NCBI RefSeq assembly: GCF_019048065.1
Contig: NZ_CP077291.1
Location: 1,488,001 to 1,552,000, forward strand
Direction of reading: 5' to 3'
From: Citrobacter farmeri
Lineage (GTDB): Bacteria; Pseudomonadota; Gammaproteobacteria; Enterobacterales; Enterobacteriaceae
DNA: 64,000 bases
The notes under the pieces are model-generated. The model was not told where the DNA came from and made no database searches. It saw only the letters and a program-made list of their open reading frames with translations. This document shows, piece by piece, positions 39,894 to 49,728 of this stretch. The translations under genes were made by a program, and so were the position numbers. Each line of letters starts with the position of its first letter. Positions within the stretch are counted from its first letter, which is position 1.

Positions 39894-41216
39894 TCAGAAA
39901 AAAGTCAGGCCGACAACAAAAATGACGCCGGAGAAAAGCAGGGCGGTGATGCAATACCCCATGATGTCGCGAACCCCCAGTCCGGCGATGGCCAGTGCGG
40001 GAAGCGCCCAGAAGGGTTGCGCCATATTCATCCACTGTTCGCCGTAGGCGATCGCCATGACGGATTTACCGAGGTCGGCCCCTAACGCCTGCGCGGCTGG
40101 CATCACGAACGGCCCCTGAATAACCCAGTGACCGCCGCCTGACGGCACGGCAAAGTTGATCAGCGCGGAGCTGAAGAAGGTCATAACGGGGAAGGTGTCT
40201 TTATTGGCGACGTTGATGAAGAATTCGGTGATCAAACCGCCGAGACCGGAGTGTTCCATCATTAACTGGATCCCCGCATAGAACGGGAACTGCACCAGGA
40301 TCCCGGCGGTGCTGCGCGCGGCGGCGCTAATGGCACGCATATAGGCCATTGGCGTTTTGTGCAGCAGCAGACCGGCAATCATAAACATCAGGTTGACGGT
40401 GTTGATGGTGATGTTGAACCCTTTTTCGGCGAAGTAGATCCCGAGATAGGCGATGCCTAATGCGCCAATGATCAGCGCCAGGATACGGCTCTCTTCCAGT
40501 TTTTCTGACGGAGGCGCATCTGCCGGCAAGGTCTTCTGGAAATCAGGCTCTTCCATCAACAGTTTCGGATCGACGCTGACAACATCTGACGGTTTTGGCG
40601 TCATCATGCGGGTAATAAACGGCATGACCACAATCAATCCGACGGTGATGAAAATGTTGAAGCCGGTGAACAGGGTATCGCTGACCGGAATCAAGCCCGC
40701 AATGTGTTCGACCGGGTTACCCGGCGTTGCCGCCAGCAGGGGCATTGAGCCGGAGAAGCCGCCGCCCCAGGTCAGAAAACCGATATAGGCGCAGGCAATC
40801 AGCAGCGGATAATCGGAACCCGGCACGCGACGGGCAACCTCACGGGCAAACATCGCCCCTACCACCAGGCCGAAACCCCAGTTGATAACGCAGGCGACGG
40901 AGCCAAAGAAGGTCACCAGCATTACGCCCTGAGCGGGCGTTTTAGCGGCAGATGCGGCGGTGCGCAGCAGGTTTTTCACCGGGCCAGAACTGGCCAGCGC
41001 GTGGCCTGTTACGATGATCAATGCCATCTGCATCCCGAAGGCCAGCAGGTTCCAGAAGCCGTCCCCCCAGAAACGCACCATACTGATCGGCGTTTGCGGC
41101 GTTAACCACAGCGCGATGCCGAACGTCAGTAGCGTCAGCAGCATGGCGAAAATCAGGGGATCGGGCAGCCAGCGACTGACGAAGCGCGTCATGAAACGCG
41201 AGATACGGCCAATCAT
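39894..41216 (-). CDS. atoE: Short-chain fatty acid transporter AtoE
   Basis: AtoE is an inner-membrane carrier for short-chain fatty acids such as butyrate and acetoacetate. The 440-residue protein has about 10-12 hydrophobic helices and conserved FAVPSGGGHWVIQGPFV near residue 355. ATGA overlap with the atoA stop. Confidence 0.97.
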   Translation of the reverse strand: MIGRISRFMTRFVSRWLPDPLIFAMLLTLLTFGIALWLTPQTPISMVRFWGDGFWNLLAFGMQMALIIVTGHALASSGPVKNLLRTAASAAKTPAQGVMLVTFFGSVACVINWGFGLVVGAMFAREVARRVPGSDYPLLIACAYIGFLTWGGGFSGSMPLLAATPGNPVEHIAGLIPVSDTLFTGFNIFITVGLIVVMPFITRMMTPKPSDVVSVDPKLLMEEPDFQKTLPADAPPSEKLEESRILALIIGALGIAYLGIYFAEKGFNITINTVNLMFMIAGLLLHKTPMAYMRAISAAARSTAGILVQFPFYAGIQLMMEHSGLGGLITEFFINVANKDTFPVMTFFSSALINFAVPSGGGHWVIQGPFVMPAAQALGADLGKSVMAIAYGEQWMNMAQPFWALPALAIAGLGVRDIMGYCITALLFSGVIFVVGLTFF

Positions 41217-41863
41217 GCGTCACCTCGCTGAACGACCAGATCGGCGGCAACGTCAAAGTGGGCTTCGGTTTTCGCGCGCAGGGTATCAAGATCGCACCCG
41301 TCGACGATTTCTGTCAGCCACATTTTGCCGTCGATAAAGCGGAACACCGCCAGTTCGGTGACCAGCACATGCACCGCATGCTGGGCCGTCAGCGGCATGG
41401 TGCACTGGCGGAGGATTTTCGCTGAGCCGTCTTTCGCGCAGTGTTCCATCGCGATGATGACTTTGCGCGCCCCGGTCACCAGATCCATTGCGCCGCCCAT
41501 ACCTGGGACCATTTTGCCGGGTACCACCCAGTTCGCGAGGTTGGCCTGTTCATCGACCTGCAACCCACCCAGAACGCAGGCGTCCACATGACCGCCACGG
41601 ATCAGGGCAAATGACATCGCGCTATCGAACATCGCCGCACCCGGCAAAATCCCGCAGGGTTGTCCGCCAGCGTTCACCAGATCGGGATGCGCGGTGGTGA
41701 CCGGCCCCAGTCCGAGAAAGCCGTTTTCTGATTGCAAAGTGATATGAATGTCATCCGGCAGGTAGTTGGCGACCATCGTCGGCAGGCCAATACCTAAGTT
41801 CACGACGTCACCATCACGAAGTTCCTGCGCCACGCGGCGCGCAATACGTTGTTTCGCATCCAT
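41213..41863 (-). CDS. atoA: Acetoacetate CoA-transferase beta subunit AtoA
   Basis: AtoA carries the catalytic glutamate (Glu46 in QSENGFLGLGP) of the enzyme that moves CoA from acetyl-CoA to acetoacetate or short fatty acids. 216 residues, the usual length. Start overlaps the atoD stop by one base (TAATG) and the stop overlaps atoE. Confidence 0.97.
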   Translation of the reverse strand: MDAKQRIARRVAQELRDGDVVNLGIGLPTMVANYLPDDIHITLQSENGFLGLGPVTTAHPDLVNAGGQPCGILPGAAMFDSAMSFALIRGGHVDACVLGGLQVDEQANLANWVVPGKMVPGMGGAMDLVTGARKVIIAMEHCAKDGSAKILRQCTMPLTAQHAVHVLVTELAVFRFIDGKMWLTEIVDGCDLDTLRAKTEAHFDVAADLVVQRGDA

Positions 41864-42525
41864 TATTTGCTCTCCTGTGGAATGACGATATGGTCGATAA
41901 CCGCGCCGGGGGTGACGATCTGGTCAGGCAGCAGATCGCCTGTCTCAACGAGTTCGTCAGGTTCCACCAGGGTGATATCGGCGGCGAGGGCAATAAGAGG
42001 GTTAAAGTTGCGGGCACTGAGTTGGTAGGTCAGGTTGCCGAGAGGGTCAGCACGGTGCGCGCGGATGAGCGCCAGATCGGCGCGCAACGGGCGTTCCAGT
42101 AGCCAGGTTTTGCCATCGAGCGTCAGGGTTTGTTTGCCATCTTCCACGATGGTGCCGACGCCGGTAGGGGTCAGGAACCCACCGAGTCCTGCGCCGCCGC
42201 AGCGGATCTGTTCAATCAACGTACCTTGCGGCACCAGTTGAACCTCCATCTCCCTGGCAATCATCCGACGCCCGGTTTCCGGGTTGGTGCCGATATGGGA
42301 CGCAATGACTTTGTTCACCCGGCCATTGACGATCAGTGGGCCGATGCCGGTATCGACAAAGGCGGTATCGTTGGCGATCAGTGTCAGGTCTCTGACGCCG
42401 GATTCAAGTAAGGCTTCGACAAGACGGGGCGGGGTCCCTACCCCCATAAAACCGCCAACCATGATGGTCATGCCGTCACGAAAGAAGTCGGCTGCGTTTT
42501 GTAAGGTAATCAGTTTTGTTTTCAT
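41863..42525 (-). CDS. atoD: Acetoacetate CoA-transferase alpha subunit AtoD
   Basis: AtoD is the alpha subunit of the CoA-transferase; 220 residues from the ATG at 42525, as in E. coli. The family glycine-rich [18 protein letters not shown] segment (about 22-39) is clear. Six codons further upstream are open but start with no better ribosome site. First gene of the operon, 46 bases downstream of a sigma-54 promoter. Confidence 0.96.
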   Translation of the reverse strand: MKTKLITLQNAADFFRDGMTIMVGGFMGVGTPPRLVEALLESGVRDLTLIANDTAFVDTGIGPLIVNGRVNKVIASHIGTNPETGRRMIAREMEVQLVPQGTLIEQIRCGGAGLGGFLTPTGVGTIVEDGKQTLTLDGKTWLLERPLRADLALIRAHRADPLGNLTYQLSARNFNPLIALAADITLVEPDELVETGDLLPDQIVTPGAVIDHIVIPQESK

Positions 42526-42570
42526 TATGTTTCCCTTTTGCATACTCCATTTTGGGTACGTAAAGGGAAT

Positions 42571-42586
42571 AGCAAGCGGGATGCCA
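42571..42586 (-). promoter_or_regulatory. Sigma-54 promoter of atoDAEB
   Basis: On the minus strand TGGCAT-N5-TTGCT has the invariant GG and GC dinucleotides at the required spacing of 10 bases between them. It precedes atoD by about 46 bases and follows the AtoC enhancer. Confidence 0.88.
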
Positions 42587-42670
42587 GAATAGCTAACGGG
42601 TGGGGGAATTAATTAACTTATTGAATATAATGATTTATTTATTCTGGCATTGTGTGATCTGAGTGCGGAT

Positions 42671-42711
42671 GCTATGCAGAATTTTGCGCACTGTGCAAAA
42701 TTCTGCATAGC
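42671..42711. promoter_or_regulatory. AtoC enhancer operator
   Basis: Two 20-base arms, GCTATGCAGAATTTTGCGCA and the inverted TGTGCAAAATTCTGCATAGC, around one base; 19 of 20 positions are symmetrical. It sits about 130 bases upstream of the expected atoD transcription start, matching the E. coli AtoC binding site almost exactly. Confidence 0.93.
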
Positions 42712-42721
42712 AGATTCTGGT

Positions 42722-44107
42722 CTACAACCCTGCCGTATCGATACCGTATTCCTGCAGTTTGTACATCAGAGCGCGTCGACTGATCCCTAACATGAGCGCG
42801 GCGCGGGTGCGGTTTCCTTCATGCTGTTCGAGCACCTCAATAATGATTCGCTTCTCCTCACGTTTAATCTCTTCTTTCAGATTGCGTTCACCGGGCTGCG
42901 TGGCTTTTATCTCGCTGCTGCCAGTGACCGGTTGGCGGAGCGGGGCGGGCAGATCTTCAGCGAAAATGACCGCACCGGTATTCATCACTACCGCCCGCTC
43001 AATGACGTTCGAGAGCTCCCGGATGTTGCCGGGCCAGGGCCAACTGGTGAGCATCGACATGGCCGCAGGATCGATCTCAATAATATCGCGCTGATTTTCC
43101 GAACTGAATTTCTGCAAGAAGTGGTTAGCGAGCAGCGCAATATCTTCCCGTCGTTCACGTAGCGGGGGAAGCTGCAGATGAATGACATTCAGACGGTAAA
43201 ACAGGTCTTCACGGAAGGTGCCTTCTTTCACCATGGCATGGAGATCCCGGTTAGTGGCGGCGACAATGCGAATATCCACCTGAATGGTCTGGTGTCCACC
43301 GACGCGTTCGAACTCTCTTTCCTGCAGGATACGCAGCAGTTTCGCCTGTAGTACCAGTGGCATTTCGCCAATTTCATCGAGTAGCAGGGTCCCCTGATGC
43401 GCGCGTTCAAACAGCCCCTGACGCTGAGTTTGTGCCCCGGTGAAGGCCCCCTTTTCATGACCAAACAGCTCGCTTTCCAGCAGCGACTCCGGCAGCGCGG
43501 CACAGTTGATTTTGATAAACGGGCCGTTTGCCCGGCGCGAGTTGTAATGAATGGCACGCGCAATCAACTCTTTACCAGTACCGCTTTCTCCACTGATCAA
43601 GACGTTGGCCTGCGATAGCGCCATTTTCGCCGTGTCTTTGCAGATATCCATCATTCGCGGACTGTTGGTCAGTATATGCCCCCACTGCCAACTGGTGCTC
43701 AGCGCCTGATGCAGACTGCGGATCTCCTGTTTCATCGCCTGGAGTTGCAGTGCGCGCTGGATCAGTAAATTGAGCTCATCAAGATCGAAAGGCTTGATCA
43801 CGTAATCAAACGCGCCGCTGCGCAGCGCTTCGACGGCGGTTTCGACTTCGGCGTAAGCGGTCATCAGGATTACGGGAATGCGCGGCTGCCGGGTGCGCAT
43901 GATTTTCAGTGCGTCAATTCCGTTCATTTCTGGCATACGGATATCCATCAGCACCACATCCGGCGGGGCGTCGGAAAAGCGCTGCAAGGCTTCTTCACCG
44001 TTACTGGCACAGTGTGTTTCATGTCCCTGTAGCGAGAATGCGGTAGTGAGCATGCGACGAACGTTGTCTTCGTCGTCCACGATGAGAATACGATAGCGGG
44101 TTTTCAT
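42722..44107 (-). CDS. atoC: Acetoacetate response regulator AtoC
   Basis: AtoC is an NtrC-type activator of atoDAEB (also the antizyme for ornithine decarboxylase in E. coli). The 461-residue product has a receiver domain with Asp55 (VVLMDIRMP), a sigma-54 AAA+ domain (GESGTGKE Walker A, GAFTGA loop, near residues 168 and 216) and a C-terminal Fis-type helix-turn-helix (TRAALMLGISRRALMYKLQ). Overlaps atoS stop-start in an ATGA. Confidence 0.97.
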   Translation of the reverse strand: MKTRYRILIVDDEDNVRRMLTTAFSLQGHETHCASNGEEALQRFSDAPPDVVLMDIRMPEMNGIDALKIMRTRQPRIPVILMTAYAEVETAVEALRSGAFDYVIKPFDLDELNLLIQRALQLQAMKQEIRSLHQALSTSWQWGHILTNSPRMMDICKDTAKMALSQANVLISGESGTGKELIARAIHYNSRRANGPFIKINCAALPESLLESELFGHEKGAFTGAQTQRQGLFERAHQGTLLLDEIGEMPLVLQAKLLRILQEREFERVGGHQTIQVDIRIVAATNRDLHAMVKEGTFREDLFYRLNVIHLQLPPLRERREDIALLANHFLQKFSSENQRDIIEIDPAAMSMLTSWPWPGNIRELSNVIERAVVMNTGAVIFAEDLPAPLRQPVTGSSEIKATQPGERNLKEEIKREEKRIIIEVLEQHEGNRTRAALMLGISRRALMYKLQEYGIDTAGL

Positions 44108-45930
44108 ACTGACAAGTTTCCCTGCGGGTTAATCGGTAAAATAAGGGTAAACGTCGCGCCACATCCGGGCATGCTGGCGACGTGAATATCGCCCTGATGG
44201 GCATTAATGATGCGCTGGCTGAGCGCGAGCCCAAGTCCCGTACCTGAGGCTTTGGTAGTAAAGAAGGGGTCAAAGATCTTTTTCTGTAGCGCAATATCGA
44301 TCCCGCAGCCGTTATCTTCGATTATTACGGCTTGTTGCGTCGTTGAATATGACAGGGTGCGAATGCGAATTTCGCCGCATGTGCTGATGGCCTGCACGGC
44401 ATTAATCAGAATATTGAGGATCACCTGTTTCAACAGCTCGCGATCGGCAACGATGGCAGGCAGTTCCTTATCCTGTTCGAAGTTGAAGGCGATCCGTGCC
44501 TGAACACCGGAGGTTTGTACCAGAATCAGCGTCTCTTCGATCAGCGAATTGAGCAGCACTTGCTGCCATTGGCTTTGGCGCGGGCGGGAAAAATCCAGCA
44601 ACTGCTGAATGACTCTGTTGATGGAGTCAATTTCTTTCAGTACCACGGACAGATATTCCTGGTGTACCGGCAGGCTGGTTTGCTGACGGATGATCTGTAC
44701 ATAACCGCGGATCGCGGTAAGTGGATTACGCACCTCATGCGCCACCCCGGCCATCAGTTCACCCAGCGTGGCAAGTCGCTCCGTCTGGGCCAGGCGACGC
44801 TGGGTTTCTTTCCGGGCGGTCAGGTCGGAGAAAATCACCAACGCGCCTATCAATTCACCATTGGGGTTATGAATGCGGCTGGTGGTGACGCTGAGTTCAA
44901 TAGTGCGGTCGCGCGCCGGGAAACTGACTTCTTGCGCCAGATGCTCTGTACCGTGTGCCAGGGTATCGAGAACCGGGCTGGCAAAATGGGGGTCGGAAAA
45001 CAGTGTGGCATAAGGCTGGCCGACCAGTTCATTCAATGTATAACCGGTAATCATTTCCGCCGCGGGGTTCATCGTGGTGACGTCACCCTGTCTGTCGATC
45101 GCAATCACGCCGTCGGCGGCGTTTTCAATGATCAGATCGTTAAGCGTTTTGGTTTCACGCAGCGTTTGCGCCAGGGCGTTGACGCTCCGGCTGATTTGTC
45201 CCAGTTCACCGGGGAGATTGGGAAGCTGTGCCGGCGTTTTCTGCGCCAGCGTCGACAAACCGTCAGTGATAATGTCGATATTGGCACCAAGGCGTCGTGA
45301 AAACAGTACGATCAGTAGCAGGCTACAGAGCAGGCCCGCCGCCAGCACTGCAATGATGCGCATGTCCATCTTCCAGGCCTGACGTTGAATGTCTTCCGTC
45401 AGCTCATTCGCCCAGATGTAACCTGTCACATCGCCATCACGGGTGATGGGGATCATTGAGTTGAGAATATCTCCGCGCACCTGTCGACCGGAAAAGACCA
45501 CCGGAGCATTACTGCGCATTACTTCACGTCCAGGGTGATCGGCGGCAATCGTCACGCCGACGTTATTTTGATACAGCGCGGAAGGCGCGTAGGTAATAAT
45601 CGCATCCAGCGCTTTGTTATAGTAGCCCGCGCCAACGCCCGGAAACGCCTGGGTGATCCGTTCGGTGATAGGGCCGAGTTCGGCATTTAGCGCCCGGATA
45701 CGCTCCTCCCGCGGCAATGCCGTAAAATCGTCAAAGCGTGCGCCCAGCGCCTGATCGAGCAGGTGTACGACAGCAGATAATTTTTTCTCTTTTTCGGATA
45801 AGACTGCTGACCGACCTTCGGTTTCTACGATATAACCAATCGACAGCGTCGGTACGATGACCATCAGGAGCGCCATCAGTATCATTTGATTGCGTAAGCG
45901 TCGCGGATATAACCCTCTCAAAAAGCGCAT
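44104..45930 (-). CDS. atoS: Acetoacetate sensor histidine kinase AtoS
   Basis: AtoS phosphorylates AtoC in response to acetoacetate. The 608-residue length matches E. coli. Order: membrane helix (about 18-38), periplasmic sensing domain, second helix (about 185-205), HAMP, PAS (MNPAAEMITGY), HisKA with LMAGVAHEVRNPLTA, and the ATPase N and G boxes (DNGCGI; TGLGLALSQ). ATG at 45930 chosen from family length; ten more codons upstream are open. Confidence 0.96.
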   Translation of the reverse strand: MRFLRGLYPRRLRNQMILMALLMVIVPTLSIGYIVETEGRSAVLSEKEKKLSAVVHLLDQALGARFDDFTALPREERIRALNAELGPITERITQAFPGVGAGYYNKALDAIITYAPSALYQNNVGVTIAADHPGREVMRSNAPVVFSGRQVRGDILNSMIPITRDGDVTGYIWANELTEDIQRQAWKMDMRIIAVLAAGLLCSLLLIVLFSRRLGANIDIITDGLSTLAQKTPAQLPNLPGELGQISRSVNALAQTLRETKTLNDLIIENAADGVIAIDRQGDVTTMNPAAEMITGYTLNELVGQPYATLFSDPHFASPVLDTLAHGTEHLAQEVSFPARDRTIELSVTTSRIHNPNGELIGALVIFSDLTARKETQRRLAQTERLATLGELMAGVAHEVRNPLTAIRGYVQIIRQQTSLPVHQEYLSVVLKEIDSINRVIQQLLDFSRPRQSQWQQVLLNSLIEETLILVQTSGVQARIAFNFEQDKELPAIVADRELLKQVILNILINAVQAISTCGEIRIRTLSYSTTQQAVIIEDNGCGIDIALQKKIFDPFFTTKASGTGLGLALSQRIINAHQGDIHVASMPGCGATFTLILPINPQGNLSV

Positions 45931-46103
45931 GCTGGCATCCCTGTGGCCCTGGTACGACAAAGAATGATTATCGATGGTTGCGGCAAGGGTTTCTCAGCGG
46001 TGTATCATATTCCCGCAAACAGAGGCGCGGGCATTGCGACGTCGCGCATTTACCGCTACCTTAACCACACTCCATTTATCGCCTGAGGCGGAGCTTCGCC
46101 CTT

Positions 46104-48950
46104 TTGAAATACCTTGCTTCCTTTCGCACGACCCTGAAAATCTCGCGCTACCTGTTCAGAGCGTTGGCGTTGTTGATTTGGCTGCTCATTGCCTTTGCCT
46201 CGGTGTTCTACATCGTGAACGCCCTGCATCAGCGGGAGTCTGAGATTCGCCAGGAGTTTAATCTCAGTTCCGATCAGGCCCAGCGCTATATTCAACGCAC
46301 GTCGGATGTGATGAAAGAGCTCAAATATATCGCTGAGAATCGCCTGACGGCGGAGAACGGCGTACTGGCTTCGCGGGCGCGTGACGATAAAACAGTGGTC
46401 CCAACCTTTCAGCCGCTGTTTGCCGATTCAGACTGTGCGGCGATGGGCAATGCATGGCGGGGATCGCTGGAGTCGCTGGCATGGTTTATGCGTTACTGGC
46501 GCGACAACTTCTCTGCCGCATACGACCTGAATCGCGTATTTCTCATTGGCAGCGATAATCTCTGCATGGCGAATTTTGGCCTGCGCGATATGCCCGTCGA
46601 GCGCGACAACGCGCTGAAAGCGCTGCACGAGCGGCTTATGAAGTACCGCAATGCGCCGAAGGATGAGTCCGGAAACAATCTTTACTGGGTGGGGCAGGGG
46701 CCGCGTCCGGGGATCGGTTATTTCTACGCGCTGACGCCGGTCTATCTGGCAAATCGTCTCCAGGCATTGTTAGGCGTCGAACAGTCCATTCGGGTGGAAA
46801 ACTTCTTTACGCCGGGCAGCCTGCCGATGGGAGTGACCATTCTGGATGAAAATGGCCATGAGCTGATTTCACTGACCGGACCGGAAGGCACCGTTAAGGC
46901 GGAGCCTCGCTGGATGCAGGAGCGCTCCTGGTTTGGCTATACGCAGGGCTTTCGTGAGCTGGTGCTGAAGAAAAACCTGCCGCCGTCCTCGCTGAGCATT
47001 GTCTATTCCATCCCGGTTGATCTGGTGCTGGAACGGATCCGGATGCTGATTCTGAATGCCATTCTGCTGAACGTGCTGGTGGGGGCGGCGCTGTTTACCC
47101 TCGCGCGAATGTATGAACGGCGGATCTTTATTCCGGCGGAAAGCGACGCCCAGCGTCTGGAAGAGCATGAGCAGTTTAACCGTAAGATTGTCGCTTCCGC
47201 GCCGGTCGGGATCTGTATTCTGCGTACCGTTGACGGTGTTAACATTCTCAGTAACGAGCTGGCGCACACGTATCTGAACATGCTCACCCATGAGGATCGA
47301 CAGAGGCTAACGCAAATCATCTGCGGACAGCAGGTGAACTTTGTCGATGTGCTGACCAGTAATAACACCAACCTGCAGATTAGCTTCGTCCATTCCCGCT
47401 ATCGCAATGAAAACGTGGCGATCTGCGTGCTGGTGGATGTTTCTGCCCGCGTCAAAATGGAGGAGTCGTTGCAGGAGATGGCGCAGGCGGCTGAGCAGGC
47501 GAGTCAGTCGAAATCGATGTTCCTGGCGACCGTCAGCCACGAGCTGCGCACTCCGCTGTATGGCATTATCGGTAACCTCGATCTGCTGCAAACTAAAGCG
47601 TTACCAAAAGGGGTCGATCGCCTGGTGACAGCGATGAATAACTCCTCCAGTCTGCTACTGAAAATCATCAGCGACATTCTCGACTTCTCGAAAATTGAAT
47701 CTGAGCAGTTGAAAATTGAACCGCGCGAATTTTCGCCGCGAGAGGTGATGAGTCACATTACGGCGAACTATTTGCCGCTGGTAGTGCGCAAGCAGATCGG
47801 ATTGTACTGCTTTATTGAACCGAATGTGCCGGTTGCGCTCAATGGCGATCCGATGCGCCTGCAGCAGGTGATTTCTAACCTGCTGAGCAATGCGATTAAA
47901 TTTACCGACATCGGCTGCATTGTACTGCATGTTAGCCGCGATGAGGATTATCTCAGCATTCGGGTGCGGGATACCGGCGTCGGGATACCGGCGAAAGAGG
48001 TGGTACGCCTGTTCGACCCGTTCTTCCAGGTCGGTACTGGCGTGCAGCGCAATTTCCAGGGAACGGGGCTGGGACTGGCGATTTGCGAAAAGCTGATCAG
48101 TATGATGGACGGTGATATTTCGGTCGATTCCGAACCCGGGATGGGCAGCCAGTTTACGGTGCGTATTCCGCTGTATGGCGCGCAATATCCGGCGAAAAAA
48201 GGTCTCGATGGACTGGCCAGAACACGCTGCTGGCTGGCGGTGCGTAATGCCTCGCTGTGTCAATTTGTTGAAAACAGCCTGACGCGCAACGGCGTCGAGG
48301 TGAGGCGTTATGAAGGCCAGCCCCCGGCGAGTGACGATGTATTGATTACTGACGATGCACTGGAACAGCCGTGGTCAGGGCGTGCGGCGGTCATTTTCTG
48401 TCGTCGTCACATCGGTATTCCACTGGAAAGAGTACCGGGGGAATGGGTGCACAGCGTTGCGTCGCCGCATGAACTGCCGGCGCTGCTGGCCCGGATCTAC
48501 AGTATTGAACTGGACGATGAAGAGCTCGCCTCCGCGTTACCGGCCCCGGAAAAAGCGGCAGCCACCAATGATGACATGATGATCCTGGTGGTTGACGATC
48601 ATCCGATTAACCGTCGTTTGCTGGCCGATCAGCTGGGATCGCTGGGGTATCAGTGCAAGACCGCTAATGATGGTGTGGATGCTCTGAACGTGCTAAGCAA
48701 AAACCACATCGATATCGTATTGAGCGATGTCAACATGCCTAATATGGACGGTTATCGTCTGACGCAGCGTATTCGTCAGTTGGGACTGACGCTACCGGTA
48801 GTTGGAGTGACAGCAAACGCCTTAGCTGAAGAGAAGCAGCGTTGTCTGGAGTCGGGGATGGACAGCTGTCTGTCGAAGCCGGTCACGCTGGACATTCTTA
48901 AGCAGACGCTGGCGGTGTATGCGGAGCGGGTCAGGAAAACGCGGGGTTAA
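46104..48950 (+). CDS. rcsC: Hybrid sensor kinase RcsC
   Basis: RcsC is the hybrid kinase/phosphatase of the Rcs envelope-stress phosphorelay. The 948-residue protein starts with TTG at 46104 (MKYLASFRTTLK), as in E. coli. Order: helix (about 20-42), periplasmic domain, second helix (about 314-335), PAS-like, HisKA with ATVSHELRTPLYG (His near 479), ATPase (TGLGLAIC), ABL domain, and a receiver with LSDVNMPNMDGY (Asp near 875). Convergent with rcsB; a REP element separates the stops. Confidence 0.97.
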   Translation: MKYLASFRTTLKISRYLFRALALLIWLLIAFASVFYIVNALHQRESEIRQEFNLSSDQAQRYIQRTSDVMKELKYIAENRLTAENGVLASRARDDKTVVPTFQPLFADSDCAAMGNAWRGSLESLAWFMRYWRDNFSAAYDLNRVFLIGSDNLCMANFGLRDMPVERDNALKALHERLMKYRNAPKDESGNNLYWVGQGPRPGIGYFYALTPVYLANRLQALLGVEQSIRVENFFTPGSLPMGVTILDENGHELISLTGPEGTVKAEPRWMQERSWFGYTQGFRELVLKKNLPPSSLSIVYSIPVDLVLERIRMLILNAILLNVLVGAALFTLARMYERRIFIPAESDAQRLEEHEQFNRKIVASAPVGICILRTVDGVNILSNELAHTYLNMLTHEDRQRLTQIICGQQVNFVDVLTSNNTNLQISFVHSRYRNENVAICVLVDVSARVKMEESLQEMAQAAEQASQSKSMFLATVSHELRTPLYGIIGNLDLLQTKALPKGVDRLVTAMNNSSSLLLKIISDILDFSKIESEQLKIEPREFSPREVMSHITANYLPLVVRKQIGLYCFIEPNVPVALNGDPMRLQQVISNLLSNAIKFTDIGCIVLHVSRDEDYLSIRVRDTGVGIPAKEVVRLFDPFFQVGTGVQRNFQGTGLGLAICEKLISMMDGDISVDSEPGMGSQFTVRIPLYGAQYPAKKGLDGLARTRCWLAVRNASLCQFVENSLTRNGVEVRRYEGQPPASDDVLITDDALEQPWSGRAAVIFCRRHIGIPLERVPGEWVHSVASPHELPALLARIYSIELDDEELASALPAPEKAAATNDDMMILVVDDHPINRRLLADQLGSLGYQCKTANDGVDALNVLSKNHIDIVLSDVNMPNMDGYRLTQRIRQLGLTLPVVGVTANALAEEKQRCLESGMDSCLSKPVTLDILKQTLAVYAERVRKTRG

Positions 48951-48954
48951 AAAT

Positions 48955-49042
48955 GCCGGATGGCGGCTTTGCCTTATCCGGCCTACAAAACGGGGATGTT
49001 TTCCGTAATGAGTAGGCCTGATAAGCGGAGCGCCATCAGGCA
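48955..49042. repeat. Paired REP element (BIME) between rcsC and rcsB
   Basis: TGCCGGATGGCGGCTTTGCC to CCGGCCTAC (48955-48986) and the inverted GTAGGCCTGATAAGCG to CATCAGGCA (49012-49042), lying between convergent genes. Confidence 0.9.
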
Positions 49043-49062
49043 TTTTGCAACGGAAAGAAAAA

Positions 49063-49713
49063 TTAGTCTTTGTCTGCCGGGCTCAGGGTCACGGAAGAGA
49101 GATAGTTCAGCAGGGCGATATCGTTCTCAACGCCCAGTTTCATCATGGCTGATTTCTTCTGACTGCTGATGGTTTTGATACTGCGGTTCAGTTTCTTGGC
49201 GATCTCAGTGACCAGGAAACCCTCGGCAAACAGGCGCAGGACTTCACTCTCTTTCGGAGAGAGACGTTTGTCGCCGTAGCCACCCGCACTGATTTTTTCC
49301 AGCAGGCGAGAGACGCTTTCCGGGGTGAACTTTTTGCCTTTTTGCAGCGCCGCGAGCGCTTTCGGCAGATCGGTAGGCGCGCCCTGTTTCAGGACAATCC
49401 CTTCGATATCCAGATCAAGAACCGCGCTCAGGATTGCCGGGTTATTGTTCATGGTCAGAACAATGATCGACAGGCTCGGGAAATGGCGCTTGATATATTT
49501 GATCAGAGTGATCCCATCGCCGTACTTGTCGCCCGGCATAGAGAGATCGGTAATCAACACGTGCGCATCTAATTTTGGCAGGTTGTTGATCAGTGCTGTG
49601 GAGTCTTCAAATTCGCCGACAACATTCACCCACTCGATTTGTTCAAGTGATTTGCGAATACCGAACAGTACAATCGGATGGTCATCGGCAATAATTACGT
49701 TCATATTGTTCAT
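49063..49713 (-). CDS. rcsB: Response regulator RcsB
   Basis: RcsB is the response regulator of the Rcs relay; it controls capsule, motility and osmotic genes alone or with RcsA and other partners. The 216-residue protein has the receiver Asp56 (LITDLSMPGD) and a LuxR-type helix-turn-helix (SPKESEVLRLFAEGFLV; INKLNRSIKTISSQKKS in the family, here AKKLNRSIKTISSQKKS). Starts 15 bases after rcsD. Confidence 0.98.
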   Translation of the reverse strand: MNNMNVIIADDHPIVLFGIRKSLEQIEWVNVVGEFEDSTALINNLPKLDAHVLITDLSMPGDKYGDGITLIKYIKRHFPSLSIIVLTMNNNPAILSAVLDLDIEGIVLKQGAPTDLPKALAALQKGKKFTPESVSRLLEKISAGGYGDKRLSPKESEVLRLFAEGFLVTEIAKKLNRSIKTISSQKKSAMMKLGVENDIALLNYLSSVTLSPADKD

Positions 49714-49728
49714 GTAAAGGCTACCTTG

